64,000 nt of DNA from Alistipes senegalensis JC50 (GTDB lineage: Bacteria > Bacteroidota > Bacteroidia > Bacteroidales > Rikenellaceae). Positions 41,165-49,641 of this stretch are shown here, piece after piece. Where the stretch lies: assembly GCF_025145645.1 (NCBI RefSeq), contig NZ_CP102252.1, positions 744,001 to 808,000 of the forward strand. The letters are read 5' to 3'. Every line of letters starts with the position of its first letter. Position 1 is the first letter of the stretch. A model generated the notes under the pieces. That model did no database searches. It was not told the origin of the DNA and was given only the letters and a program-made list of their open reading frames with translations. Both the position numbers and the translations under genes were made by a program.

Positions 41165-41971
41165 ATGCGCAAACTATTCATCCGCCCGCTCGTCCTCGTG
41201 CTGTGCCTCTCGGCCGCGGCGCAGGCCCTGCGCGCACAGGAAACAGCCCCGAACACCGATGCGGCCGGCCCGGTTCCGAAAACAATCAACGAAATGCGCC
41301 GCGAACGCGGACTCACCGACACCCACAACCTGTTCGTCCCCAAAGGACAATGGGTCTTCGGCGGCACGGCGTCCTACTCGACCCACACCAACGACAACTA
41401 CAAATTCCTGGTGGTCGAGGGCATCGACTCGAAAGGCTACACCTTCCGCATCAGCCCCCTGATCGCCTATGCCGTGCGCGACAACATGGCTCTCGGAGGC
41501 CGTTTCATCTACTCGCGGACGCTGCTCAAACTGGACAACGCCGAACTCCACTTCGGCGACTCGGAAACGGGCACGAACATCGTGGCCAAAGACTACTACG
41601 CGCTGCGCCAGACCTATTCGGCGGCGGCGATCTGGCGCCAGTACATCCCGCTGGGGCGCAACAAACGTTTCGCGCTGTTCAACGAGATGTCGCTCTCGGC
41701 CGGCGGCACGCAGGCCCGATTCGCCAACGATTCGCCCGTGAAAGGCACCTACGAGACGGGCTACACCCTCTCGCTGGGCATCTCGCCGGGCATCGTGGCC
41801 TTTGCGACCAACAACATGGCCGTCGAGGTGAACGTCGGCGTGATGGGTATCACCTACAACCATGCCAAGCAGGTTCACAACCAGGTCACCGTAGGCAACC
41901 GCAACACGAGCATGATGAACTTCAAGGTCAACATCTTCTCGATCGGCCTCGGCATGGCCTTCTACCTCTAA
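41165..41971 (+). CDS. Outer-membrane beta-barrel protein (first of a pair)
   Basis: 268 residues. The signal is LVLCLSAAAQALRAQE. The mature protein has alternating strands (WVFGGTASYSTHTNDNY, FRISPLIAYAVRDNMALGGRF, IVAFATNNMAVEVNVGVMGI) and ends FSIGLGMAFYL with a terminal hydrophobic residue, as BAM substrates do. It shares order and motifs with the next protein (a distant paralogue). Together they may form the outer-membrane base or anchor of the lipoprotein set around them. Confidence 0.75.
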   Translation: MRKLFIRPLVLVLCLSAAAQALRAQETAPNTDAAGPVPKTINEMRRERGLTDTHNLFVPKGQWVFGGTASYSTHTNDNYKFLVVEGIDSKGYTFRISPLIAYAVRDNMALGGRFIYSRTLLKLDNAELHFGDSETGTNIVAKDYYALRQTYSAAAIWRQYIPLGRNKRFALFNEMSLSAGGTQARFANDSPVKGTYETGYTLSLGISPGIVAFATNNMAVEVNVGVMGITYNHAKQVHNQVTVGNRNTSMMNFKVNIFSIGLGMAFYL

Positions 41972-41984
41972 AAACGGCACAGCA

Positions 41985-42869
41985 ATGACACGAATCATAC
42001 TTTTCCTCCTTTCGACATGCCTCGCCTTCACGGCCGCCGCCGAAACGCCGTCGGTTCCGGTCCCGGAGAACGCCCCGGCGACAGAAAACGCCCCGGCGGC
42101 CTCCGGCATCTCCGCGTCTCCCGCCGAGCCGAAGAAACAGCAGCGCTTCCTGCCCACGCGCCGGCGCATGGACCGCGAGATCAACAAGCTCAAATTCGCC
42201 TACAAGGGCGAGGTGATAATGGGTCTGACCGCCTCCTACGGCACGCTGTCGAGCGACGACACGGACATCATGCTGCTGATCGACGGCATCAACGCCGACG
42301 GTTCGATCGCCACCGTAAAACCGTTCGTGGGTTACTTCTACCGCGACAACAGCTGTCTGGGCGTGCGTTTCGGCTACCGCCACATGGGCGGAAGCCTCGA
42401 CAACGCCCGCTACGACCTCGGCGAAAGCAACGACGCCTCGGGGCAGATTCCCAAACTCGACATCAACAGCGACAACTATTCGTTCGGCATTTTCCACCGC
42501 TCCTATGCGGGGCTCGACCCGAAGGGGCGTTTCGGCCTGTTCGCCGAGTTCGAACTCTCGCTGGCGACCGGCTCCTCGAAGTTCTCCTACCAGCCGAACA
42601 CGTCGAACGACGAGATGAAAACCACGTACAGCGACAATACGCAGGTGAAATTGGCGTTTAATCCGGGAGCGGCCGTCTATATCTTCCCCAACGTCTGCGC
42701 CACGGTGTCGTTCGGGCTGGGCGGCATCCAGTACAACTCCGTCACGCAAAAGGACGAGAGCGGCAAAAAAACCGGCTCGCGCGAGGCTTCGAACATGCGC
42801 TTCCGGCTCAACATCGCCGCCATCAACTTCGGCATGACGATACACCTGTGGGACAAGAAAAAGAAGTAA
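41985..42869 (+). CDS. Outer-membrane beta-barrel protein (second of a pair)
   Basis: 294 residues, 13 bases after its paralogue. A signal (FLLSTCLAFTAAAE) is followed by a Pro/Ala-rich linker (about 20-50), then strands EVIMGLTASYGTLSSDDTDI, VKPFVGYFYRDNSCLGVRFG, NVCATVSFGLGGIQYNS. It ends INFGMTIHLWDKKKK, so the terminal strand is followed by a short basic tail. Shared pattern with the 41165 protein: a strand containing VxPFxxYxxRDNxxLGxRF. Role unknown, presumably the same assembly. Confidence 0.72.
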   Translation: MTRIILFLLSTCLAFTAAAETPSVPVPENAPATENAPAASGISASPAEPKKQQRFLPTRRRMDREINKLKFAYKGEVIMGLTASYGTLSSDDTDIMLLIDGINADGSIATVKPFVGYFYRDNSCLGVRFGYRHMGGSLDNARYDLGESNDASGQIPKLDINSDNYSFGIFHRSYAGLDPKGRFGLFAEFELSLATGSSKFSYQPNTSNDEMKTTYSDNTQVKLAFNPGAAVYIFPNVCATVSFGLGGIQYNSVTQKDESGKKTGSREASNMRFRLNIAAINFGMTIHLWDKKKK

Positions 42870-42873
42870 AGTT

Positions 42874-44553
42874 ATGACCAGATACCTGAAAACAGCATTC
42901 GCAGCGGCCGCGGCGCTCCTCGCAGCGTCGTGCATCAGCAACGATATTCCCTACCCCGTCGTCGAACTGCGCATCGCCAACGTCGAGGGAGAGGGCTTCT
43001 CGGTCTCGGAAAACAACGTCACCTCGCGGGTCGTCACCCTCACGCTCGACGAAGCCACCGACATCCGCAACGTGAAGATCGACGCCGTGACCTACGACGC
43101 CGTCGTACACAGCATCGAGCTGAACAAGGCGGAACTTCTGGATCAGGTGCGCAGTTCGCAGGAGCTGACCGGCACGTTCAACCTGCTCTCGCCGATCTAC
43201 ACCACGCTGTCGCTCTATCAGGACTACGACTGGACGATCCGCGCCGTGCAGACCATCGAGCGGCGCTTCAGCGTGACGGGACAGATCGGCGCCACGGAGA
43301 TCGACACCGAAAACCGCATCGTCAGGGTCTATGTCCCCGACGACACCGATCTGGGGCATATCGAAATCGAGGAGCTCAAACTCGGCCCGGCGGAGATCAC
43401 CACCTATTCGCCCTCGCTCGAAGAGCTTTCGGGCAGCAGTTTCGAATCGGTGCGCTTCGTGGACGTTACCTGCCACGGCGTCACCGAGCGGTGGATGCTT
43501 TACGTGGAGACGACCAACGTGAAAGTGGCGCTTCGGGAAGCCGACCTGTGGCAGAATACGGGTACGGTCACGGCGCTCATCTCCGCCGAGGAGTATGCCT
43601 CAGGCGCCGCGCTGGAATACCGCATCAAGGGCGACACGGAGTGGCAGCCGATGCAGGAGAGCGGCTACGACGCCGGCATCCTGACGGCGACGATCGCCCC
43701 CGAATGGAAAACGGAAACCAATCCGAACGGACTGACCGTTTACAAACTGGTGCCGAAAAAGGGATTGTTCGCAGGCCACACCTACGAATTCCGGCTGCTG
43801 GTCGGCGGCAGCGAGCAGGGCGCACCGTTGGAGTACACGGCCCCCGCGGGCAACACCATCCCCAACGGCGACATGGAAGACGCCTCGATGAGCTGCTGGA
43901 CGCAGAACAACAAGACGGCCGAATTCTGGGGCAGCGGCAACAACACCTTCACCAAGGGACTGTGTACGCAGGCATCTTTCGCCGGCGGCACGCGCGCCAA
44001 ATTGCAGGCCACCTCCGCCGTGGGAGTCCTCGCCTCGGGCAACCTCTTCACGGGACTTTTCCAGAAGGACCTCATCACCCGGGGCGTCGTATCGTTCGGC
44101 CAGACCTACGCCTGGAAAGCCCGTCCCAGGGCCCTGAAGGTGCAGTACTTCGCCGAGCATATCGGCCCTGTTGACATCGACAAGAAGTTCGGCGCGCCGA
44201 TCGGCATGGGGGACCAGGACCGGGCCCGCATCATGGTCGCCATCGTGGACTGGAACGCCCGCCGCGAAGTCGGATCGGGCACGGAACCTCCCACCGGCAC
44301 CTGGGACCCGCAGGAAGCCGCTTCGACCGAACAGGGTAAGATCATCGCCTACGGGTCGCTCTTCATCGACGAGAGCTCGACCGGCGACCGGATGATCGAC
44401 ACGGAGCTCGAACTCCACTTCTACGACCGGGAAGCCAAGCCCAGCGGCCTCTATCAGCTCGTCATCTCCTGCTCGACGAGCGCCTACGGCGACTTCATGA
44501 CCGGCTGCAAGTCGAACGTCCTCTACATTGACAATTTCGAGTGGGCATACTGA
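42874..44553 (+). CDS. Lipoprotein with PCMD domain
   Basis: 559 residues; ATG four bases after the previous stop. The signal ends AALLAASC (lipobox). The N-terminal 210 residues are two Ig-like modules (SFESVRFVDVTCHGVTERWM). The C-terminal PCMD domain (about 300-559) parallels the 38966 protein: NGDMEDASMSCWTQNN, EFWGSGNNTFTKGLC, LASGNLFTGLF, WKARPRALKVQYFAE, NVLYIDNFEWAY. Last gene of the surface operon. PCMD proteins are widespread in gut Bacteroidales, but their substrate is unknown. Confidence 0.8.
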   Translation: MTRYLKTAFAAAAALLAASCISNDIPYPVVELRIANVEGEGFSVSENNVTSRVVTLTLDEATDIRNVKIDAVTYDAVVHSIELNKAELLDQVRSSQELTGTFNLLSPIYTTLSLYQDYDWTIRAVQTIERRFSVTGQIGATEIDTENRIVRVYVPDDTDLGHIEIEELKLGPAEITTYSPSLEELSGSSFESVRFVDVTCHGVTERWMLYVETTNVKVALREADLWQNTGTVTALISAEEYASGAALEYRIKGDTEWQPMQESGYDAGILTATIAPEWKTETNPNGLTVYKLVPKKGLFAGHTYEFRLLVGGSEQGAPLEYTAPAGNTIPNGDMEDASMSCWTQNNKTAEFWGSGNNTFTKGLCTQASFAGGTRAKLQATSAVGVLASGNLFTGLFQKDLITRGVVSFGQTYAWKARPRALKVQYFAEHIGPVDIDKKFGAPIGMGDQDRARIMVAIVDWNARREVGSGTEPPTGTWDPQEAASTEQGKIIAYGSLFIDESSTGDRMIDTELELHFYDREAKPSGLYQLVISCSTSAYGDFMTGCKSNVLYIDNFEWAY

Positions 44554-44860
44554 CGCCCCTCCCGTCACCGAACGCAAAAAAAGCAGGGTCCGGAAACGGT
44601 TCGGTATTTGTAGGTAAACGAAGGTGTAGGAAAGAGTAAATATCTTGTTTGCAGGTGTTTAATTCTCTGTTCTGCATATGCTCCGAGCAATAAAATTGCA
44701 GAATCGGGCAGGATTAACGGTGAGTTGTGTTACTTATCCGTTACCTGCCCGAAATGCTTTTGTTTGCATTAAGGCGTTTGTTTTCAGTTTGTTGCATCGG
44801 ATTTCCGCATAACAAATAACTTGACTTAACGTTTAACCCATCCACAAAGTTCAAGTTATT
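44554..44860. other. Gene-free stretch with two inverted repeats upstream of the second integrase
   Basis: No gene is seen. TCGGGCAGG/CCTGCCCGA (44704-44712 with 44744-44752) encloses a second stem TAACGG/CCGTTA. A perfect 10-bp stem AATAACTTGA/TCAAGTTATT (44815-44824 with 44851-44860) ends at the base before the integrase ATG. The left attachment site of the conjugative remnant should lie here but cannot be pinned without the right end. Confidence 0.5.
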
Positions 44861-46090
44861 ATGCAACGCAGCACTTTCAAAGTCCTTTTCTACGTGAAAA
44901 GGCAGTCGGAAAAACATGGTCAGGTTCCCGTCATGGGTCGTATCACGATTAATGGTACGATGTCGCAGTTCAGCTGCAAACTCACCGTTCGCTCCACCCT
45001 TTGGGATGCCAAGGCGAACAAGGCTTCCGGTAAGAGCCTCGAAGCTCAGCGTCTCAATGAAAAACTGGAAAATATCAAGACCAATATCGGCAAGCAGTAC
45101 CAGCGGCTCTGCGACCGTGATTCGTATGTTACGGCCGAAAAAGTCCGCAACGCCTTCCTCGGTATGGGCGACGACTGCCGCCTGCTGTTGCAGACCTTCG
45201 ACGAATACCTTGCAGGGTTCCTCAAACGTGTGGGCAAAGACCGCGCCTATTCGAGCTATGACAATTACCGCAAACGCCGTAACCGGCTTGCCTCTTTCCT
45301 CGAATACGAATACCGTGTAAAAGATATTCCTTTCAAAGAGCTGAAGCGGGATTTCATCGAAAAGTTTGTAGTCTACCTCTCCTCGGTACAAGGGATGCGT
45401 TCCGGGACGATCCATTCGACTATCAAGAAACTGAAGCTGATGACCTACACGGCGTATAAGAACGGCTGGATTCCCACCGATCCTTTCGCAGGTTTCTACG
45501 TCAGGCCGGAGTACTCGGAACGTCGCTACCTCTCGGCTTCGGAATTGCAGGCTGTCATGGATGTCAGGCTCCCCAACTATCGGACAGGCATCAACCGGGA
45601 TGCCTTCGTCTTCTGCGCCTTCACGGGCCTGAGCCATGCGGACGTAGTGAAACTCACCCACGCGGACATCCATACGGACGATAACGGAGAGCGCTGGATT
45701 ATCGACAGGCGCCAGAAAACAGGTACGCAGTTCCGGGTCAAACTGCTTCCCGCCGCTGAAATGCTCTACAAGCGTTATAAGGATACATATCGCACAAGCG
45801 AGAAGGTTTTTCCGCTTAAAGGCACTTATAAAACACTGAACATGTCGTTACGGCATGTTGCCAAACATGCCGGATTGTCGTTCAATCCGACGATCCACAT
45901 GGCGCGTCATACCTTCGCTACGACGGTTACGCTCACACAGGGTGTACCTCTGGAAACGGTCTGCAAGATGCTGGGACATAAACGGATCACCACGACCCAA
46001 ATCTATGCCAAAATCACCAATGACAAGATCGGACAGGATATGGCGGCATTAAGCGAGAAACTCAGCAGCGTCTTCAAGGTCGCACAGTAA
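44861..46090 (+). CDS. IntDOT-like tyrosine recombinase
   Basis: 409 residues. The N-terminal arm-binding domain (VKRQSEKHGQVPVMGRITIN, about 12-31), core-binding domain (about 110-215) and catalytic domain are all present. Catalytic set: Ser258 in FTGLSHADV where most tyrosine recombinases have Arg I, Lys in RRQKTGTQ, His346/Arg349 in HMARHTF, His373 in LGHKR and Tyr382 in TQIYAKI. A missing Arg I is the known peculiarity of CTnDOT integrase, whose length and residue positions this protein nearly matches. Probably still active as an enzyme, though the element it served is wrecked. Confidence 0.92.
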   Translation: MQRSTFKVLFYVKRQSEKHGQVPVMGRITINGTMSQFSCKLTVRSTLWDAKANKASGKSLEAQRLNEKLENIKTNIGKQYQRLCDRDSYVTAEKVRNAFLGMGDDCRLLLQTFDEYLAGFLKRVGKDRAYSSYDNYRKRRNRLASFLEYEYRVKDIPFKELKRDFIEKFVVYLSSVQGMRSGTIHSTIKKLKLMTYTAYKNGWIPTDPFAGFYVRPEYSERRYLSASELQAVMDVRLPNYRTGINRDAFVFCAFTGLSHADVVKLTHADIHTDDNGERWIIDRRQKTGTQFRVKLLPAAEMLYKRYKDTYRTSEKVFPLKGTYKTLNMSLRHVAKHAGLSFNPTIHMARHTFATTVTLTQGVPLETVCKMLGHKRITTTQIYAKITNDKIGQDMAALSEKLSSVFKVAQ

Positions 46091-46134
46091 TGGCCTACGA
46101 TCTTACAGCTAGTTCGATTTCCGATCTTGCTTCG

Positions 46135-46728
46135 TCAATGGCAGGGTAATTTTCGATGTAAGTTTTCCCACCGGCAGGGAATTAAACGCCGGAGATGAAA
46201 ATACGCAAGGCCATGCGAATCGCCCAAAGGGCGAGCCTTGCGTATTTCCATCTCCGGCATTTTGCTGAACGCTACCGTCGGAAAAGGCGATATTCTGCGG
46301 CTCCTGACGATCCGGTTCTGATGTTCAGCCGCGGTCGTGTGCTGATCGCCGACCTTACGGACAACCTCCAATACTTTACGTTTGGTTTCGCTGCTGACAT
46401 AAAGAGTCGAGCGGGCACGAATGCTTCTTGGCTGCAGGAACATTCGGTCGAAATCGCCGGTGACGATGTCGTCATCAGACCGCAGAGGCCGGAAGGGCGC
46501 CGGAAGCGGCATTTCCCGTTTATTGGGCTCTTCCCGCTTTCGATCCCGGATGAAATCCTCACGGTCATCGGCCGGAAGAGGTGCCGGGGCATCGGGACGC
46601 TCCGGGCGCCGCCAATGCTGTATCAAGGAACTAATCCCGGAAAAAATACTCCAAAGGAGTATCGATCCGAACATAATAAGACCCAGCGTTTCCCAAAAGT
46701 GCAGGTCGGATAAATAGTCGTTCAACAT
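46135..46728 (-). CDS. DUF3408-like conjugation protein with membrane segment, aberrant C-terminus
   Basis: 197 residues. An N-terminal membrane helix (LGLIMFGSILLWSIFSGISSL, about 15-35) precedes a proline-rich linker and a DUF3408-like segment (RARSTLYVSSETKRKVLEVV, then RKVGDQHT, about 104-131). Its two upstream paralogues continue with a YVxNIxRxHLExxxDxINR helix. Here, from about residue 137, the sequence becomes unrelated (RSRRISPFPTVAFSKMPEME) and runs through a 71-nt palindrome to a stop 45 bases from the integrase gene. The C-terminus is therefore probably a deletion-junction product and the gene non-functional or altered. Confidence 0.55.
   Translation of the reverse strand: MLNDYLSDLHFWETLGLIMFGSILLWSIFSGISSLIQHWRRPERPDAPAPLPADDREDFIRDRKREEPNKREMPLPAPFRPLRSDDDIVTGDFDRMFLQPRSIRARSTLYVSSETKRKVLEVVRKVGDQHTTAAEHQNRIVRSRRISPFPTVAFSKMPEMEIRKARPLGDSHGLAYFHLRRLIPCRWENLHRKLPCH
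46188..46258. repeat. 71-nt near-perfect palindrome
   Basis: The arms 46188-46211 and 46235-46258 are complementary over 24 bp with one mismatch (outer GCCGGAGATG, inner ATACGCAAGGC). The loop holds a second hairpin TCGCCC-AAA-GGGCGA (46220-46234) stacked on the right arm. It lies in the aberrant 3' part of the DUF3408-like gene, near the integrase stop. No long T-tract follows on either side. Confidence 0.85.
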
Positions 46729-46740
46729 GATTGAAAAATT

Positions 46741-47172
46741 TTAGATGATGTTATGGTAATTCTGTTCTTGATGTATGCGATTGATCTCGTCGCGGAATAT
46801 TTCGAGATGGTGCCGCAGGATATTATCTACATAAGATGTCGCGGTCAGTCGCTCGCCGCCGATTTTTTTCAGGACTTCAAGGATTTTCCGTTTCGTAGGG
46901 GCACTGACATAGAGCGAGGCGCGGAGGTCGTAATCCACCCGGACAAGAAATGTTTTTTTGCAGTCGGGCAATGTCATCGAACGTCGCCGTCGTATGTCCG
47001 GTACGTGAGCACTCTCCGGCTTCACATCCTGCCTTTCGGATACGACCGTTTCGGAAGACTGGGAATCGGGATTTGAGGAATCTTCAGGTGCGGCGACAAC
47101 GGATGCAGGAGCGTCGGGAACGGACGCTGTCTTGAGTGACGGGTGCATACGCGCAAAACAGTTCTTTTTCAT
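46741..47172 (-). CDS. DUF3408 domain conjugation protein
   Basis: 143 residues from ATG 47172 (MKKNCFARMHPSLKT); an upstream extension would overlap the preceding gene. A low-complexity Ser/Pro/Glu linker (about 20-62) leads to DUF3408 (about 68-138): RASLYVSAPTKRKILEVLKK, SYVDNILRHHLEIFRDEINR. DUF3408 proteins are encoded near the start of the CTnDOT-type tra operon; their function is poorly known, perhaps DNA-binding by a ribbon-helix-helix-like fold. One base separates it from the upstream paralogue. Confidence 0.82.
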   Translation of the reverse strand: MKKNCFARMHPSLKTASVPDAPASVVAAPEDSSNPDSQSSETVVSERQDVKPESAHVPDIRRRRSMTLPDCKKTFLVRVDYDLRASLYVSAPTKRKILEVLKKIGGERLTATSYVDNILRHHLEIFRDEINRIHQEQNYHNII

Positions 47173-47173
47173 T

Positions 47174-47620
47174 TCAGATAAGGTTTTTGGTGCTTTTCTG
47201 TTTATAAATTCTATTGATGTCGTCTTTGTATAGTTCGAGATGCTGCCGCACGATATTCTCGACATAGGACGTGGCAGTCATATATTCGCTGCCGATTTTC
47301 TTAACTACATCCAATACCTTTCGCTTGGTGTCGATACTTACATATAAGGCCGAGCGGACGTGTATATCATGGCGAGTCATATAGGTCTGCTCGAAATCCG
47401 GAATGACCATTGTCCGTCGCCGCCGGGGCTCCGGTGCCGGAGCAGGACTATCTTGTGTTTCTTCTCCGGAATCCCGGGCAGCGACATCCGGTTCTGCCTG
47501 CGGCTCTTGCTGCGCAGGATCTTCTATCTCGCGTGTAACTTTCGTCGTGAGGGGCAGCTGTCCTGCGATCACCTGTCTTACAAGACCTTCGTCTACTTCG
47601 ACTTTGGTTTTTTTAGCCAT
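47174..47620 (-). CDS. DUF3408 domain conjugation protein (paralogue)
   Basis: 148 residues. A disordered acidic linker (about 25-65) and a basic RRRRTMVIPDF stretch precede DUF3408 (about 82-145): RSALYVSIDTKRKVLDVVKK, SYVENIVRQHLELYKDDINR. It is close in sequence and layout to the 46741-47172 protein, so they are tandem duplicates. It starts 2 bases after the ParA gene in the same operon. Confidence 0.85.
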   Translation of the reverse strand: MAKKTKVEVDEGLVRQVIAGQLPLTTKVTREIEDPAQQEPQAEPDVAARDSGEETQDSPAPAPEPRRRRTMVIPDFEQTYMTRHDIHVRSALYVSIDTKRKVLDVVKKIGSEYMTATSYVENIVRQHLELYKDDINRIYKQKSTKNLI

Positions 47621-47622
47621 TG

Positions 47623-48384
47623 TCAGCGGATGTTAAGAAGCGTGAGAATTTCCGTTGCGAGGGTCTCGATCCGTGCTTCACGGGCAAAAGTCCGTTCCGG
47701 CGCCAGCAGCGTCGAGCGGCCGACTCCTGCATTGTCCGGAAGCAGCTCCTTGTTGAACTTCGAGCGGTAAGGAATGTGAGTTGTCATAAGCGACAGCCCG
47801 AGCTTACGGATAACGGCCTCGTATTGGTCGTAAAGCGGCGTGCGTTCACGACGATCTATCATCGTCCAGAAAAGATAGACGCTCTGTAAAGTGAGGGCCG
47901 GATTCCGGGCAAGGTTAGTGGTGAGACTCCGGGCAAAGGAGAGCGCACTTTCCATGACGACCTTGTCGGCTTTCAGGGGCACGAAGACAGCGTCCAACGA
48001 CGCGAGGAGCCGAATGACGCCTTCGGCATTGACCGTTCCCGGTAAGTCGTAGAGAATGATGCGGGGATTGTAGCCGTTTTGCAGTAGCCGCCCGACTTCA
48101 TCGGGGGCTTCGAGCGGCATGCATTTCAGCAGCGGCCAGAGCTTGCGGCCCGTGGCTTTGAATTGACGTATCAGCAACAGCTTGTGATAATCGTCATGCT
48201 CGATGAGCGATAGTTCCCGCTCCCGTTGGGCATGGATCGACCATTGGGGATAGTCGCAGTCCACGACCAACACGTCGTGCCCGACGATGTAATGCAGGTA
48301 ACTGGCGAGCAGTACCGTGAAGGTTGATTTTCCAACGCCGCCTTTCTGATTGCAGACGGCAATGCTTGCAGGGGTGATGTTCAT
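47623..48384 (-). CDS. ParA/MinD-family ATPase, conjugation-associated (TraA-like)
   Basis: 253 residues. The deviant Walker A is complete (VCNQKGGVGKSTFTVLLASY, about 10-29), with Walker A' in VLVVDCDYPQWS (about 38-49) and Walker B in IILYDLPGT. CTnDOT-type elements carry such a ParA-like gene at the head of the tra operon, where it is thought to aid transfer or element maintenance. It is divergent from mobA across a 555-bp repeat-rich gap and followed at 2 bases by the DUF3408 genes. Confidence 0.9.
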   Translation of the reverse strand: MNITPASIAVCNQKGGVGKSTFTVLLASYLHYIVGHDVLVVDCDYPQWSIHAQRERELSLIEHDDYHKLLLIRQFKATGRKLWPLLKCMPLEAPDEVGRLLQNGYNPRIILYDLPGTVNAEGVIRLLASLDAVFVPLKADKVVMESALSFARSLTTNLARNPALTLQSVYLFWTMIDRRERTPLYDQYEAVIRKLGLSLMTTHIPYRSKFNKELLPDNAGVGRSTLLAPERTFAREARIETLATEILTLLNIR

Positions 48385-48939
48385 AATACAGAGTTTAAAA
48401 GATTCGACAACTCGCGTTTGGGGATAGTCATTCTATCGAATTTTGCATTTTTGCTGCATTCAGAGATGCACTCTTTCAGAGATTCAGAGTTTATGAATAT
48501 CTTTTCTTCCGAAAAAGAGAAAGAGCGATTTTAACAACGAATTTCGTCTCGGAACAATCGCCATCGCGCCGACACGATATCCCAACAGGATGATTCGATT
48601 TCATGGCTCACAAACGCTTTCTTTTATTCCTGACGCAATATACAACAGGGTAAAACGCTTCGGTTTCGATGTCCGCTCCAGTCCGCTCCAGTCCGCACCG
48701 ATGGATTTTTTTTGTCTGTCCCGAAACGGTTGTAATATTGCACCGGGAACAGACCCGCCCGGAAGCCGTAATGGAGGATTTTCGGAACTTCGGTCAGAGA
48801 TTCTCCGCCGCGGATTTTTCCCATCGCCAGATGGGAGCGAGCTGTACCTTTGTCCGACAAATTGGCATTTGTCCGACAAAGGTGCTCGCTCTGCGAGGCC
48901 GGGCGTTCTCCCGAGTTGAACGCCTTTTTAACTGATATC
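48385..48939. other. Gene-free stretch between parA and mobA, candidate oriT
   Basis: No gene supported. It holds CAGAGAT repeats (about 48460-48490), a direct repeat TCCGCTCCAG (two copies, about 48671-48690), and near mobA two copies of a 13-bp palindrome. In CTnDOT-type elements the transfer origin lies just upstream of the mob genes, which fits this place. Confidence 0.5.
48845..48880 (+). promoter_or_regulatory. mobA promoter element overlapped by twin palindromes
   Basis: TACCTTTG (48845-48852, TAnnTTTG) overlaps the first of two identical palindromes TTTGTCCGACAAA (48849-48861 and 48868-48880). Outside them GAGCGAGC and GCTCGCTC extend the symmetry into one long hairpin. This is a likely operator or relaxosome binding site. 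Confidence 0.6.
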
Positions 48940-49362
48940 ATGAATACCGACCCAAAACAGACAAACAGAAATGCCCGGAAATCTGAAACACCAAGCTACA
49001 AGTACTCTTTCTGGTTCAATGAAGAGCAGAACATCCGCTTCAACGAGTTGCTCTGCAAAACTGGTTTGGAACATAACCGCAGCCGGTTTATCGTAAAACG
49101 CATTTTCGGAGAAGAGTTCGTCGTCATCAAACGCGACCCGTCAAAGACGCAGTTCGTCGCCCGGCTGAATGATTTTTATTTCCAATTCCAGAAACTTGCG
49201 AACAACTACAATCAGATTGTAAAGGCTGTCAATTCGCACTTTTCCAACGTTGCTATCCCGCATCAGATCGCCGCATTGGAACAGCGGACCCGCGAGTTGA
49301 AAGCCCTGAGTATCGAGATTCTCAACCTTGCAAAACAAGCTAAGGAATGGTTGCGAATATAA
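48940..49362 (+). CDS. mobA: MobA-type relaxosome accessory protein
   Basis: 140 residues from ATG 48940; an upstream in-frame ATG at 48850 would run through the palindromes. The N-terminal basic tail precedes a ribbon-helix-helix-like segment (YSFWFNEEQNIRFNELLCKTG, SRFIVKRIFGEEF). A C-terminal helical part (FYFQFQKLANNYNQIVKAVN, about 80-99) carries the NYNQ motif of conjugative-element MobA proteins. It would bind oriT and load the relaxase. It overlaps mobB by 16 bases. Confidence 0.82.
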   Translation: MNTDPKQTNRNARKSETPSYKYSFWFNEEQNIRFNELLCKTGLEHNRSRFIVKRIFGEEFVVIKRDPSKTQFVARLNDFYFQFQKLANNYNQIVKAVNSHFSNVAIPHQIAALEQRTRELKALSIEILNLAKQAKEWLRI

Positions 49363-49595
49363 GATCCGGAGCAACACCCGGCGGGGCTTTGCGCTATAAC
49401 AAGGAAAAGGTCGATAAAGATGAAGCCGAGGTGCTTTTCTGGCAGAAGATGTTAGAACCCTTCGACAAACACGGGCGACTGGATATCGACGCTTGCATGG
49501 AGAGTTTCCGACCGTACCTCGAAGCTAACTGGAAAACCCAGACGCGGATGCTCCCTGCGACCAAAGTTGAAATGCCTCTGAAAATATTTTATTAA
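49347..49595 (+). pseudogene. mobB: Truncated MobB relaxase
   Basis: 82 residues. The start MVANIRSGATPGGALRYNKEKVDKDEAEVLFWQ is the typical N-terminus of CTnDOT-type MobB relaxases, including the presumed catalytic Tyr (YNKEK). The frame ends after 82 residues; full relaxases have several hundred. Similarity to the family fades around the YLEANWKT segment and the stop falls at the edge of an IS21-type element. The histidine triad and the rest of the domain are missing, so this cannot be functional. Confidence 0.8.
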
Positions 49596-49641
49596 TGCCC
49601 CCCCTAAAAAGTTTGGCCGACGGGGGCAGTTTTATTTTGGA

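Larger units (their letters stand above)
44861..49595. mobile_element. Remnant of a CTnDOT-type integrative conjugative element
   Basis: IntDOT-like integrase, then on the opposite strand ParA and three DUF3408 genes (the head of a tra operon), then mobA and a truncated mobB on the plus strand. The tra operon stops after the third DUF3408 gene, 45 bases from the integrase stop, and mobB is cut where an IS21-type element begins. So most of the element has been lost by deletion on both sides. No right attachment site is visible. Confidence 0.8.

Noticed and set aside
46135..46728. An integron attC site in the 71-nt palindrome
   Set aside because: The palindrome is almost fully paired and lacks the conserved R boxes and unpaired bases of attC; no integron integrase is nearby.
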